Shown: positions 53,850-62,365, counted from the first letter of the stretch. The stretch is 64,000 nucleotides of DNA from Paenibacillus sp. FSL R7-0204 (GCF_038002225.1 NZ_JBBOCA010000001.1:2232001-2296000), one strand, 5' to 3'. Notes: generated by a model not told the origin, from the sequence alone. Numbers and translations are program-made.

Positions 53850-55570
53850 GAACCGCATGGCGTGTCCTGATGGGCGCACGGAAATACTGGCTGCAGTTAG
53901 GCATTGGATTTGCCGGTATCGTGATGGCCACGATTGCCGGGTTTTATTTGCCTTGGGCGCTCCGCTCGTTGACCCAATTGGCGACCGAAGGCAGCAGCCG
54001 GTTTGCCGCGGAAGCGCTGAAGATTGGTCTGTTGCTGCTTGGAGCCACCTGTCTGCAAGCCATCGGAACATCACTGGCCGGCTATATGAACCATTATGCG
54101 GCACTTCACTATGTGGCAGATTTAAGAACAAGATTATATAGCAAGTATCAGCAAATGAGCCTGCGCTATTTCCATCGAAGCCGGACGGGTGACTTAACCG
54201 GGCGCGTTGTGAATGATGCGATGGAAGCGGAAATTTACATTGCCCATGCCATTCCTGACTTTATAATCAACGGGCTGACTTTTATTGGAGTAGGCATCCT
54301 GCTCTTGACGATCAATGTGAAGCTGGCACTGATCAGTCTGATCACAATTCCGTTGCTGCTTGCGATCACGGTATGGCAAAGCAAACGCTTGTCACCGCTA
54401 TGGGGAGAGAATTCCAAGGCGCGGGGAGAAATTGCTGGCAAGGTGCAGGAGAACTTGTCGGGCATGAAGGAAATCCAAATTTTCAATCGGCAGGAGGAGG
54501 AGCGGGGCAACGTTGCTCGTCTGGCTATGAAACATACGAAGACCTATTTGCGCGCCAGTCTGTTCTATGAGACCTCTGTGCCGTTGTTGGCATTTGTGAC
54601 CGCGCTGGGTACCGTGCTTGTCGTGATACTAGGCGGCAGATTGATGGCAACAGGCGAGGTAAGTATTGCTGATATCATCGGATTCATCGCCTACCTGGGT
54701 ATGTTCTATCAACCGGTAAAGTCCTTTTCCGGCTTAGTGGAAATGTCCGGGCGAGCTGCCGCTGGTCTTAAACGGGTATATGATGTGCTGGAAGAGGAGG
54801 AAGACATACAGGAGAAGCGAAATGCAGTCCATTTGCCGCGTATACAAGGACAGATATCCTTTCAGAATGTCACATTCGTATATCCGGATGGTGCTCCTGT
54901 ACTAGAAGGGCTGAACCTGACTATTGATCCTGGAAAGACGGTGGCGCTTGTAGGTACAACCGGTGTAGGAAAGACGACATTGGCCAGTCTCGTTAACCGG
55001 TTCTACGACCCGCAGACCGGTTCAATTCAAGTGGATGGCATCGACATTCGTGATGTGACACTCTCCAGCCTGCGTGATAATATCTCGATGGTGCTGCAGG
55101 ATACCTTCCTGTTTGACGGCACGGTGTATGATAATATCGCTTATGGATGGGCGGATGCGACCGGGAAAGATGTGATGGCCGCAGCGAAGGCGGCGAAAGC
55201 GCATGATTTCATAGCACAGATGGAGCAAGGCTACGATACGGTGATTGGTGAACGCGGAGTACGATTGTCAGGAGGGCAGAAGCAGCGGATTTCGATCGCA
55301 CGGGCAATTCTGCGTAATGCACCGATCCTCATTCTGGATGAAGCGACATCGGCGCTGGATACCAAGACCGAGCAAGAGATTCAGCAGGCGCTGGACGAAA
55401 TATCGAAGGATCGCACAACACTGGTGATTGCCCATCGCCTATCGACGGTCCGTCATGCCGACCAGATCGTCGTGCTGGAGGGCACAGAGATTGCCGAGAC
55501 GGGTACGCATGAGGAACTGCTGCGTAGCGGCGGCATTTATGCACGATTGTATGCCACGCAAGCTTCTTGA
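53846..55570 (+). CDS. Exporter-type ABC transporter (membrane and ATPase domains fused)
   Basis: 574 residues from ATG 53846, coupled to the ATPase gene by an ATGA overlap. Residues 1-310 have six helices with the ABC_membrane signature (LRYFHRSRTGDLTGRVVNDA, FIAYLGMFYQPVKSFSGLVE). Residues 330-574 are the ATPase: Walker A LVGTTGVGKTTLASLVNRF, signature GVRLSGGQKQRISIARAIL, Walker B ILILDEATSALD, H-loop IAHRLSTVRHAD. A homodimer is likely. In a FecCD operon it may export a siderophore, or be an exporter-fold importer as known for YbtPQ and IrtAB. Last gene of the operon. Confidence 0.92.
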   Translation: MRTAWRVLMGARKYWLQLGIGFAGIVMATIAGFYLPWALRSLTQLATEGSSRFAAEALKIGLLLLGATCLQAIGTSLAGYMNHYAALHYVADLRTRLYSKYQQMSLRYFHRSRTGDLTGRVVNDAMEAEIYIAHAIPDFIINGLTFIGVGILLLTINVKLALISLITIPLLLAITVWQSKRLSPLWGENSKARGEIAGKVQENLSGMKEIQIFNRQEEERGNVARLAMKHTKTYLRASLFYETSVPLLAFVTALGTVLVVILGGRLMATGEVSIADIIGFIAYLGMFYQPVKSFSGLVEMSGRAAAGLKRVYDVLEEEEDIQEKRNAVHLPRIQGQISFQNVTFVYPDGAPVLEGLNLTIDPGKTVALVGTTGVGKTTLASLVNRFYDPQTGSIQVDGIDIRDVTLSSLRDNISMVLQDTFLFDGTVYDNIAYGWADATGKDVMAAAKAAKAHDFIAQMEQGYDTVIGERGVRLSGGQKQRISIARAILRNAPILILDEATSALDTKTEQEIQQALDEISKDRTTLVIAHRLSTVRHADQIVVLEGTEIAETGTHEELLRSGGIYARLYATQAS

Positions 55571-55668
55571 ATGTAATCAATACAAACAAGGCTAAACAGG
55601 AGAAGGAAAGGAATTCTTCATCGCGATAGGACAGCGTGTTGCCTGGACAGATAGAACGTACCCTGAAC

Positions 55669-56066
55669 TAGCGCGGGAATCTATTCTCCTTTTTATAAGG
55701 GACATATATCCATTCCAGGACTCGGACAACTGGCTTTCTCAGAATATAAAGCGGAGAAGCTTGAAGCTAATGAATTATCCAAGGAGATTAACGCCTCATG
55801 GAAAAAGCGCGATGGTAAAAAATATTACCTAGTGAATGAGAAATACATATCCATGGTCTATCTACAATAATAAGATTATTGGAGCAAACGAAGCAGCCAA
55901 TCTATTGCAGATTCCTGGTACTGCCGGACGGGATACGATGGATATTCATTTCTCTAAAAAGGATGGAGGAGAGTATCTTAAAGCCTCAGGTTATGTATAC
56001 GCCAGTGAGGATCTAGTGAAACCAATCCTTGCTAACATGGCTGCATATCCCATCCTCGAACATTGA
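55669..56066 (+). pseudogene. Broken gene of unknown family
   Basis: Two consecutive open pieces in different frames: 55669-55869 ([20 protein letters not shown], then [16 protein letters not shown]) and 55836-56066 ([20 protein letters not shown], then ASEDLVKPILANMAAYP). Both have protein-like composition but no ribosome site fits and the frames do not join. I read them as one decayed gene at the right edge of the possible island. Family not recognised. Confidence 0.4.
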
Positions 56067-56078
56067 GAGCATGGAACA

Positions 56079-56117
56079 CAAAAAAGTGCCTTAAACTCGC
56101 GTGGCTAAAGGCTTTTT
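56079..56117 (+). terminator. Hairpin terminator
   Basis: AAAAAGTGCCTT / AAAGGCTTTTT arms around a 14-base loop, ending in a T run, just after the broken gene. Confidence 0.55.
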
Positions 56118-56165
56118 GCCCGATAATCCTGTAGTGTAGAAAAGGTACTAAGAAGGTTATTTCAA

Positions 56166-56224
56166 GACTTAAAATCCTGCGAAGGGTGACCTTCGTACGG
56201 GTTGGACCCCGTCCTAGGGACTAG
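56166..56224 (+). other. Decayed 3' copy of tRNA-Leu(UAA), candidate attachment site
   Basis: 56166-56203 is identical over 38 bases to 32925-32962 of the intact tRNA-Leu (anticodon loop, variable arm, start of the T-arm). The following bases match with a few changes (GGACCCCGTCCTAGGGACTAGA against CGACCCCCGTCCTCGGCACTAGA). The 5' half is missing, so it is no tRNA. Same orientation, 23.2 kb apart: the pattern left by integration into a tRNA 3' end. Confidence 0.8.
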
Positions 56225-56225
56225 A

Positions 56226-56272
56226 ACAACAAGGGTTTCAGCTCATTAGAGCTGGAACCCTTGTTTGTTTTT
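56226..56272 (+). terminator. Strong terminator behind the tRNA fragment
   Basis: AACAAGGGTTTCAGCT / AGAGCTGGAACCCTTGTT stem of about 16 pairs with TTTGTTTTT following. It parallels the terminator after the intact tRNA-Leu. Confidence 0.85.
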
Positions 56273-56280
56273 AAGATGAT

Positions 56281-56300
56281 TTGCTAACATTTTGCTAACG
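56281..56300 (+). repeat. Paired direct repeat TTGCTAAC, possible integrase arm site
   Basis: TTGCTAACA at 56281-56289 and TTGCTAACG at 56292-56300, 50 bases beyond the tRNA fragment. Short direct repeat pairs next to an attachment site are typical integrase arm sites; here this is inference. Confidence 0.3.
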
Positions 56301-56352
56301 GCGCCTTTTTTTATTTAGATTTGAGACTCAGCGTTTGGAGGATTCTAATGAT

Positions 56353-56577
56353 TTACTCAGTTATTGTAGTGACAGGGGAAGGGAATGCTTTTCCTAAAAT
56401 CTTGGAACTTTCAGCCTGCTGGCGGTCAGACCGACTCATGCGATTTGCTTCTTGGGTTAAATCACCGGTTGAAGTTGGAACCTTGTTCCCTTTCGCAGAG
56501 ACGGACACAACTAAAGTTATAACCATAAAACATACGAATGTTGTTATTGCAACTATTTTTAGGCTTTTCTTTTTCAA
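56353..56577 (-). CDS. Small secreted peptide precursor
   Basis: 74 residues from TTG 56577 behind GGGAGGTT. Signal peptide SLKIVAITTFVCFMVITLVV with likely cleavage at SVSA, then a 46-residue polar mature part (KGNKVPTSTGDLTQEANRMS, ending AFPSPVTTITE). Size and layout resemble exported Phr-type or other signalling pre-peptides, but no Rap or receptor gene lies nearby, so this remains a guess. Confidence 0.55.
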   Translation of the reverse strand: MKKKSLKIVAITTFVCFMVITLVVSVSAKGNKVPTSTGDLTQEANRMSRSDRQQAESSKILGKAFPSPVTTITE

Positions 56578-56710
56578 GGCAATTCAACCTCCCAATAAGT
56601 TCCTGATATGAATTTAAAAATCTTTACAGATATAAAATGAGTGTTCCTTTACTATAATGATTCATCAATTAAACCGTGCTTCTCTCGTTAGAGCGGTAAG
56701 TGTGTATTGA

Positions 56711-57133
56711 CTACCGGGCAACAAAAACCCACCATTTTTCTTCAACTTTCCTTAGTGTAAAAGTATGCGCCACCGTACCTCCAGGATCAAGTGTGAGTGT
56801 AGCTTCCACTTGAGCATCTCCATTCTCATCGATGTGAATATTGGGGGAGACAGTATATGCTAAAAGTTTATCGGTCGTAATACTCTCAGAATAAAACTTA
56901 ATGAGTCTATCTTTATCCGGAATAGCTTCATCAATCAGGTATGAAGTTGCAGCAACTGCGTCTTTATTCTTTATAGCTTCTAAGTAGCTTGTTAAGTAAT
57001 TGATAATTTGCGTTGAAGGATTATTTGGCAACGTGTTATGAATACTGGTTGAACGCCCCATTACAAAAAATAAACTGACTAATATTATCAAATATATGAT
57101 AATAATCGACCGTTTTTTCTTAAAATATTCCAT
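56711..57133 (-). CDS. Membrane-anchored NTF2-like protein
   Basis: 140 residues from ATG 57133. N-terminal anchor (SIIIIYLIILVSLFFVMG), then a DUF4878/NTF2-like fold: TSYLEAIKNKDAVAATSYLI, KDRLIKFYSESITTDKLLAY, and beta strands ending FTLRKVEEKWWVFVAR. Outward-facing small domain of unknown ligand. Divergent from the secreted protein gene at 57212. Confidence 0.65.
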   Translation of the reverse strand: MEYFKKKRSIIIIYLIILVSLFFVMGRSTSIHNTLPNNPSTQIINYLTSYLEAIKNKDAVAATSYLIDEAIPDKDRLIKFYSESITTDKLLAYTVSPNIHIDENGDAQVEATLTLDPGGTVAHTFTLRKVEEKWWVFVAR

Positions 57134-57157
57134 TTTTCACCCACTTAATGATATAAT

Positions 57158-57193
57158 TTGGTGTATAATTAAATTATATGGGTATTATACCAA
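57158..57193. promoter_or_regulatory. Divergent promoter region with imperfect inverted repeat
   Basis: TTGGTGTATAAT (57158-57169) faces ATTATACCAA (57184-57193), forming an imperfect palindrome that contains -10-like TATAAT on both strands, between genes 57133 (minus) and 57212 (plus). It could be a shared operator. Confidence 0.4.
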
Positions 57194-57211
57194 TAAAATG
57201 TAGGTTTTGAA

Positions 57212-57790
57212 ATGTTTATTAGTAGGTTGAAAAACATGGTTGTCTCGTCAATATGTTTATCTGCACTCATTTTTTCTGTGATTCCCGCAAGCGCAACTGG
57301 TGTTCAAGAATCAGAACCGGTTCAAAAAGGCTTGACAGAAACTTCAAATCCCATGTTGGATAAGCAATCTGAAAATATAATTGGACAAGCTGTAAAAATT
57401 GACGATTCTTCCATTGCCAAAGCTAAACTTGCTGTTGCAGAGATAAAAATATACGGTCCAAATAATTTTTGGGGTGTAACATATGACGGAATCAGTACAA
57501 ATGATTTTACCTCGACTACCTATAACAACATTCAAATTAATAGTTGGGCTAACGCATACCAGTATAACGAGGCCTCAGGACAATATAAAATCCAACTGAA
57601 AAAGAAAATAAGTTGGTTGTCTACCCAGGATTGCGGAACCATAACTTATCCTTACGGTACGGATCTTGGAACTTACGTAGGTACGTGGTCGAATGTGGGG
57701 ACTGGGACTTTTTATGCTAATATCTGGCATAATAGCAGCCCCTCTTCGCAAAAAATTGATGGACAAGTCACTGTTTACGAAAAAAACTAG
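57212..57790 (+). CDS. Secreted protein of unknown function
   Basis: 192 residues from ATG 57212; no clear ribosome site, and ATG 57236 is an alternative. Signal peptide VVSSICLSALIFSVIPASA, a helical pro-region (GLTETSNPMLDKQSENII) and a C-terminal beta domain from about residue 80 (EIKIYGPNNFWGVTYDGIST, YPYGTDLGTYVGTWSNVGTG). One Cys in the mature part. Style matches the secreted proteins at 6195 and 60363. No motif recognised. Confidence 0.6.
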   Translation: MFISRLKNMVVSSICLSALIFSVIPASATGVQESEPVQKGLTETSNPMLDKQSENIIGQAVKIDDSSIAKAKLAVAEIKIYGPNNFWGVTYDGISTNDFTSTTYNNIQINSWANAYQYNEASGQYKIQLKKKISWLSTQDCGTITYPYGTDLGTYVGTWSNVGTGTFYANIWHNSSPSSQKIDGQVTVYEKN

Positions 57791-57965
57791 AACCTCAGTG
57801 GAATAGCCTTATGCGATATGACTAATTGAATAAAGCGCAAGTAATAGGGGGCCATGGGGAATGCTTCCCTTTGGCCCTACGTTTTTATCCCTGAAGGTTA
57901 GGTTAGAAGATAGGATATTAAAACAAGAAAGTGAAGGTGGCTTAGACAGATTAGGCGGTGAGAAA

Positions 57966-58466
57966 ATGAAGCTCGATCAAGAGCAACGAGTATTAATTGA
58001 AAAGCTTTTCTTAGAGATGATAAATCCATTATCTGCTTATGCAAAAAAAGTTTTACATAATCACTTATTGGCTGAAGAAGCTGTCCAAGAGACATTTCGA
58101 ATAGCATGCACAAGAGCCAACAAGTTGTTGTCCAGTTCAAATTCAAAGGGATGGCTGTTCATTACACTTAAAAATGTTATTAAAAACACGATTCGCAATT
58201 TTACTCATGTTAATAGCAAATTATTTTTCTCTATTAATTTAGATGAAGATTTATTAATAGGGCATATTGATACACTTAAGGTTGATTTTTTATACTCAGA
58301 TTTGGTAAATATTGAGGACTATAAGTTAATAAAAAAAATTGCTTTGGATAAATATACTGTGGTTGAGACAGCGCATGAACTTGGGATATCAGTTGAGACT
58401 TGTAAAAAAAGAGTTCAAAGAGCCAAAAAGAGACTAAAGAAATATTTGCAAGTTGATCTGAATTAA
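57966..58466 (+). CDS. ECF-like RNA polymerase sigma factor
   Basis: 166 residues from ATG 57966 (GGCGGTGAG upstream); the frame extends further 5' without a ribosome site. Sigma region 2 at about 15-75 (YAKKVLHNHLLAEEAVQETF, KGWLFITLKNVIKN) and region 4 at about 115-160 (YTVVETAHELGISVETCKKR, VQRAKKRLKKYL). The region between is short. No anti-sigma gene is adjacent; the next genes are the BlaR1/BlaI pair on the other strand. Its targets may include the secreted protein genes beside it. Confidence 0.82.
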   Translation: MKLDQEQRVLIEKLFLEMINPLSAYAKKVLHNHLLAEEAVQETFRIACTRANKLLSSSNSKGWLFITLKNVIKNTIRNFTHVNSKLFFSINLDEDLLIGHIDTLKVDFLYSDLVNIEDYKLIKKIALDKYTVVETAHELGISVETCKKRVQRAKKRLKKYLQVDLN

Positions 58467-58508
58467 CTCGTCTACATATAAAGTGGCATTCTGCATAGTG
58501 TCTTTTAA

Positions 58509-59711
58509 TTAGCGATACTTCTTTAATAGCTCCTTCAGAGGGGTTATTAAGGTATCGCTATCTTTATCGCTGTTAGGTGGTCCGATAACCACTTTGGTTT
58601 GATAGGATTCCTTTAGGTCATTAGAGTTAGCATTATTACTATGGTAGTTCCGTAACAACTCACGGAGATGATTCTCTTCATTGTCCGTATCGCTATTGCT
58701 TTCAGGATTTGCCACAATTACTCCTGGGGTAGTAGATTCTTTTGAATTAGTAGCTGCAGCCAGAGTGGCACCGGTCATCAGAGCACCTAAAAAGATTATT
58801 CCAAGGACAATAATCCCTGATTTCTTTTGCTTAGTATTCATAATAAGTGAAAGTCGATTTTTCATATTCTGTTTTCCTCCATAAAAATTTTTTGATAATG
58901 CAGTTTGAAATTTTGCTCCGTACTTAACAATTTTAATAATGGCTTCACCATATTGTCTTCTACGCTGTAAGTCTGCACCTTTTAATACGATTTCATCGCA
59001 CGAGAACTCACATTGTGAGACCACCTTCTTTGCCATTAGATAGACTATTGGATTAAACCAGTGAAGCACAGTAGCCGTTAGGATTAAGGTCTTATACCAA
59101 AGATCATACCTTTTAAAATGAACTACCTCGTGCTTCAGTATTAGAAATAATTCAGTGTCTGAAATTTGTAAAGGCGGCAGCAAAATGACAGGGTGGAAAA
59201 AGCCAATCATCATGGGACTTGTTATAACTTTGCATTCTCGCAGTTCTACATTTTTATTAATGTTAAGCTCTATACACAGATTTTTTAACATTAATTCGCT
59301 ATTAAGATCAGTCACAGGAGCACTCCAACGACGTATCATTTTTATGAAGTATCTGTGCCGCAAAAAATGATAAACAGAGATACTTAATGCACCTATTAGC
59401 CAAATTGCTGGAAGCATCCACTTTAAATAATAAAATGCCTGAATATATACAGCATCTCCGGTAATGGTAGAAATGCCTATATCTGAGCGGTTGGGGATAA
59501 TAGGTACTTCAGGAATTTTTATTGGGATTATCAAAAAGTCAATTAGAGGTCGACAAGGGAAAACCCAAAGTAATCCAATAATAATCCAACATATGTAACA
59601 CCACTTTGCAGTATATCGCTTTGATACGACTGGCATTATTACCATGAAAATAAGGGTTACAGCAGACATTGAAATGGAATTATAGATAAGAATATCTAAA
59701 AAACCGTGCAT
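58509..59711 (-). CDS. BlaR1/MecR1-type M56 sensor peptidase
   Basis: 400 residues from ATG 59711. Four membrane helices in the N-terminal half and the zinc site HEVVHFKRYDLWYKTL in a cytoplasmic loop, with a second acidic motif (CEFSCDEIVL) as in M56 peptidases. After a last helix (GIIVLGIIFLGALMTGATLA) the outer part is only about 85 polar residues, with no penicillin-binding sensor domain. When triggered it should cleave the BlaI repressor encoded one base upstream. Confidence 0.9.
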   Translation of the reverse strand: MHGFLDILIYNSISMSAVTLIFMVIMPVVSKRYTAKWCYICWIIIGLLWVFPCRPLIDFLIIPIKIPEVPIIPNRSDIGISTITGDAVYIQAFYYLKWMLPAIWLIGALSISVYHFLRHRYFIKMIRRWSAPVTDLNSELMLKNLCIELNINKNVELRECKVITSPMMIGFFHPVILLPPLQISDTELFLILKHEVVHFKRYDLWYKTLILTATVLHWFNPIVYLMAKKVVSQCEFSCDEIVLKGADLQRRRQYGEAIIKIVKYGAKFQTALSKNFYGGKQNMKNRLSLIMNTKQKKSGIIVLGIIFLGALMTGATLAAATNSKESTTPGVIVANPESNSDTDNEENHLRELLRNYHSNNANSNDLKESYQTKVVIGPPNSDKDSDTLITPLKELLKKYR

Positions 59712-59712
59712 A

Positions 59713-60093
59713 TTAATCCTTCTTTTCTCTTAACCACTTTGAAAGTTGATTAAGGTCACTATCTTTTATTTTGTTTCCTTCAAATAAACGTGCTACCAAG
59801 GTTGTAATAGAATTTCCATCAAAACGCTCTACAAAGTCACTTGTTTCAAAATTAAGGTAGTCCTCTTTGCTAATCAGCGAGAAATAAGTTCGTTCTTTAC
59901 CATTTTTTTCAGTTCTGACAAATCCACGTTCAACTAATCTTGACAAAAGGGTACCAACTGTCTGTGTCTTCCAAGTTTTTTTTCTTTCCAATTGTTGCAT
60001 AATGATACTGGTTGTGATAGGTTCATTGTTTTCCCAAACTACTTTCATAATGTCAAACTCTGCGTCAGGAAGTTTTTTTAATATTTCCAACAT
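59713..60093 (-). CDS. BlaI/MecI-family repressor
   Basis: 126 residues from ATG 60093. Winged-helix domain with the family motifs LPDAEFDIMKVVWENNEPIT, TWKTQTVGTLLSRLVERGFV and FSLISKEDYLNFETSDFVER, and a helical dimer domain. It represses its own operon through the palindrome at 60107 and is removed by the M56 peptidase. No beta-lactamase gene is in the window, so the regulated target is something else. Confidence 0.93.
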   Translation of the reverse strand: MLEILKKLPDAEFDIMKVVWENNEPITTSIIMQQLERKKTWKTQTVGTLLSRLVERGFVRTEKNGKERTYFSLISKEDYLNFETSDFVERFDGNSITTLVARLFEGNKIKDSDLNQLSKWLREKKD

Positions 60094-60106
60094 CTCAGCC
60101 TCCTTT

Positions 60107-60142
60107 AAGACAATTGTCTTACAATGATATTCTACATTTGTC
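60107..60142. promoter_or_regulatory. BlaI operator
   Basis: Perfect palindrome AAGACAATTGTCTT (60107-60120) and a related site TACATTTGTC (60133-60142), 14 and 40 bases upstream of blaI. Both fit the BlaI/MecI pattern (T/G)ACA-N2-TGT(A/C), so the repressor should control its own transcription here. Confidence 0.8.
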
Positions 60143-60362
60143 TTAAATAGGAGTCAATGTTTTTTTAAAAAAATTAAGCATTAACTGTCCCTGAAATTGA
60201 TTTTCGATACATTTATGGAATGAAGAGGGATTGGAAAGGAGGTGAGGATATCGAATTGAAATATTTTTCTTATAGGTAAGAATATGTGGATGTTTTGGCG
60301 TCATTTTTTATTTTTGAAATAATAAAGGAAATATATTCTAATTAGTAGGAGGACTTTTATTT

Positions 60363-61037
60363 ATGAAAAGAATAGCCTTTACAGCAATCACAGCTTTTTT
60401 GTTGTTTGCAACACTAATTACCCCAAGCTTTGCAAACGCAGCCAACCAACCTAACTATGCTACTCTGTCCGCTGAGAATCTCGCATATTCTGATCTTAAA
60501 ACAGCGCCTGAAGAATGGCAGAATGCTATTTTAGCTGCTAGAAATTCTATAATTTATAGTGAGTCTTGGACTGTTAATGGCCAAGTTGCAATTGAGCTTT
60601 CTGATGGAACAATTGAAAAACTTCCTGAATTTTCCGACCTTTTTCCGGGTTGGGATATCCCTAAAAACACTAATACCGTAAGTAAAGAAGCTTCAACAGT
60701 ACTCACTGATCCTATATTTACGATTATGTCTGCTAATTATGCGGGATACGTCTATCTGCAAGCTGCACCAACGAGTTCAGAAACCCCAATCTTCTATGCT
60801 TTCAATACAAATGCTAATAGAGTTTCAATGGTAGCTGATTCTTTACCTGGGTCCAGCTATAATGCAGGCTACTCAGATTTAACCTCTGCTTATGATGTAG
60901 GGTGGGCGACTAACTTGTCCGTAGGTCGAAAAATGTATCTTACTAATCCTAATTCGAGTCATTCCTATGGTGCTAGAGCGAGTACGAACAGCACTACAGG
61001 ATACGCGCTAATGGGTGTAGTTGATGATCCTTCATAA
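60363..61037 (+). CDS. Secreted protein of unknown function
   Basis: 224 residues from ATG 60363 (TAGGAGGACTTTT upstream). Signal peptide AFTAITAFLLFATLITPSFA, then a helical region (KTAPEEWQNAILAARNSIIY), a short SWTVNGQVAIELSDGTIEKL hairpin, and a beta-rich C-terminus (MSANYAGYVYLQAAPTSSET, GRKMYLTNPNSSHSYGARAS). No catalytic motif. As it starts 270 bases from the BlaI operator on the other strand, it could belong to that control circuit; there is no direct evidence. Confidence 0.7.
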   Translation: MKRIAFTAITAFLLFATLITPSFANAANQPNYATLSAENLAYSDLKTAPEEWQNAILAARNSIIYSESWTVNGQVAIELSDGTIEKLPEFSDLFPGWDIPKNTNTVSKEASTVLTDPIFTIMSANYAGYVYLQAAPTSSETPIFYAFNTNANRVSMVADSLPGSSYNAGYSDLTSAYDVGWATNLSVGRKMYLTNPNSSHSYGARASTNSTTGYALMGVVDDPS

Positions 61038-61193
61038 AATCGATAGAATTTTAACAATGCGACTATCCGTAATAAATTAGATTCTAAAGGAGACGTTCTC
61101 TATAACAATTGAGCGTCCCTGCATCAATTACCATTTTATTTCTCCAAACCTGTACTGATTGTTGGTTGAAGCAGTCTTTTAACGCTGGTCCAT

Positions 61194-61226
61194 TAAAATC
61201 AGGCCCATGCAACCCCGCATGGGCCT
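61194..61226 (-). terminator. Terminator overlapping the end of the aldo/keto reductase gene
   Basis: AGGCCCATGC / GCATGGGCCT stem with a 6-base loop, followed on the minus strand by GATTTTAATGG. The stem lies inside the last codons of the reductase frame. Confidence 0.7.
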
Positions 61227-62296
61227 CTTGCTCCGTTCAATTCACTTCCCCCCACCTGAATCGCTACCTCATGCCCAACGGTTGCGGCCATGCAGGCAAT
61301 CGATTTCGGGTCGGAATTTCTCACATTTACGTCGATACGAGGGGTGTAAGCAGCTTCGAGCCGTGCAGCTTCTTCGTCGGATAGTTTGATCGAGAGGGCT
61401 TTGATGGCATCGTCAATGTGACTGGTTTTGAGGGCTCCGACGATTGGAGCGGCAACGACGGGGTTGCGATACAGCCAAGCGAGCGAGATTTCGGCACGGC
61501 TAACCCCGCGTTCCTCTGCCACTTGACCGATGGCCGCGACGATTTTTTGGTCGGCTGCCGCAGTTGCCTGGAAGTATTGGGCAGCACCGGTTTCGGTCGC
61601 GGAGCGGGCTGTTTGTGCACCCCAAGGCCGAGCCAGGACACCACGCGACAGCGGACTGAAGACCATGGTCTGAATCCCTTCGTCAGCACAGAGGGGAATC
61701 ATTTCATTCTCTTCCTCGCGGGCGATCAAGTTGTAGTTGTGTTGCATGGTGATGAAGCGGGCCCAACCGTGCTCTTTCTGGAGATGCAGGGCCTTTGCGA
61801 ACTGCCAAGTTCTCATGGTGGAGGCGCCCAAATAGCGTACTTTTCCCATTTTCACGAGATCATGGAGGGCTTCAAGCGTCTCTTCCCACAGGGTAAAAGG
61901 GTCCGCCCGATGAATCTGGTACAGGTCTATATAATCCGTTCCAAGACGTCTCAAGCTGTGGTCAATTTCCGTCATAATCGCCTTGCGTGAGAGCCCGAAT
62001 GAATTAGGTCCTGAACGCATGGGAGCACCCAGTTTGGTGGCAATGACGACGTTCTCCCGTGTCGCGTAATCCTTGAGCGCCCTGCCGACGCTTTCCTCAC
62101 TGGTTCCGTGTGAATACAAATTAGCGGTATCAAAGAAGTTGATCCCTGCCTCAATCGCATGTCTGATCACAAGACGGCTGCCATCCTCGCCCAGCGCCCA
62201 GCCAGGGTAACCACTGAGGGGATCTCCAAAGCCCATGCAACCGATGCAGACCGGTGAAACTTCGAGGCCGGAGTGGCCTAGCTTAATATATTGCAT
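61199..62296 (-). CDS. Aldo/keto reductase
   Basis: 365 residues from ATG 62296. NADPH-dependent (alpha/beta)8 barrel with the catalytic tetrad in NFFDTANLYSHGTSEESVG (Asp, Tyr), VVIATKLGAP (Lys) and DLYQIHRADP (His); GVLARPWG-type cofactor region and RAEISLAWLYRNPVVAAPIV near the end. The family normally ends soon after TPRID; here about 40 extra residues follow, the last ones encoded by a terminator hairpin, which suggests a lost stop codon. The AraC fragment upstream on the same strand may once have regulated it. Confidence 0.9.
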   Translation of the reverse strand: MQYIKLGHSGLEVSPVCIGCMGFGDPLSGYPGWALGEDGSRLVIRHAIEAGINFFDTANLYSHGTSEESVGRALKDYATRENVVIATKLGAPMRSGPNSFGLSRKAIMTEIDHSLRRLGTDYIDLYQIHRADPFTLWEETLEALHDLVKMGKVRYLGASTMRTWQFAKALHLQKEHGWARFITMQHNYNLIAREEENEMIPLCADEGIQTMVFSPLSRGVLARPWGAQTARSATETGAAQYFQATAAADQKIVAAIGQVAEERGVSRAEISLAWLYRNPVVAAPIVGALKTSHIDDAIKALSIKLSDEEAARLEAAYTPRIDVNVRNSDPKSIACMAATVGHEVAIQVGGSELNGARGPCGVAWA

Positions 62297-62365
62297 ACAT
62301 ACCTCCTGAATAAATTTTATTCTTGTTGAACCTCCTTGAAGGTATTCATAATATACAGCGAATAC

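Noticed and set aside
53361..54131. Several antisense or frame-shifted open frames within the uptake ATPase and exporter genes
   Set aside because: Shadows of well-supported ABC genes with correct motifs in the main frame.
56166..56224. A second working tRNA-Leu
   Set aside because: No 5' half, and changes in the T-arm and acceptor strand.
56321..56611. 96-codon plus-strand frame
   Set aside because: It lies antisense to the better supported secreted peptide gene (TTG with GGGAGG and signal peptide).
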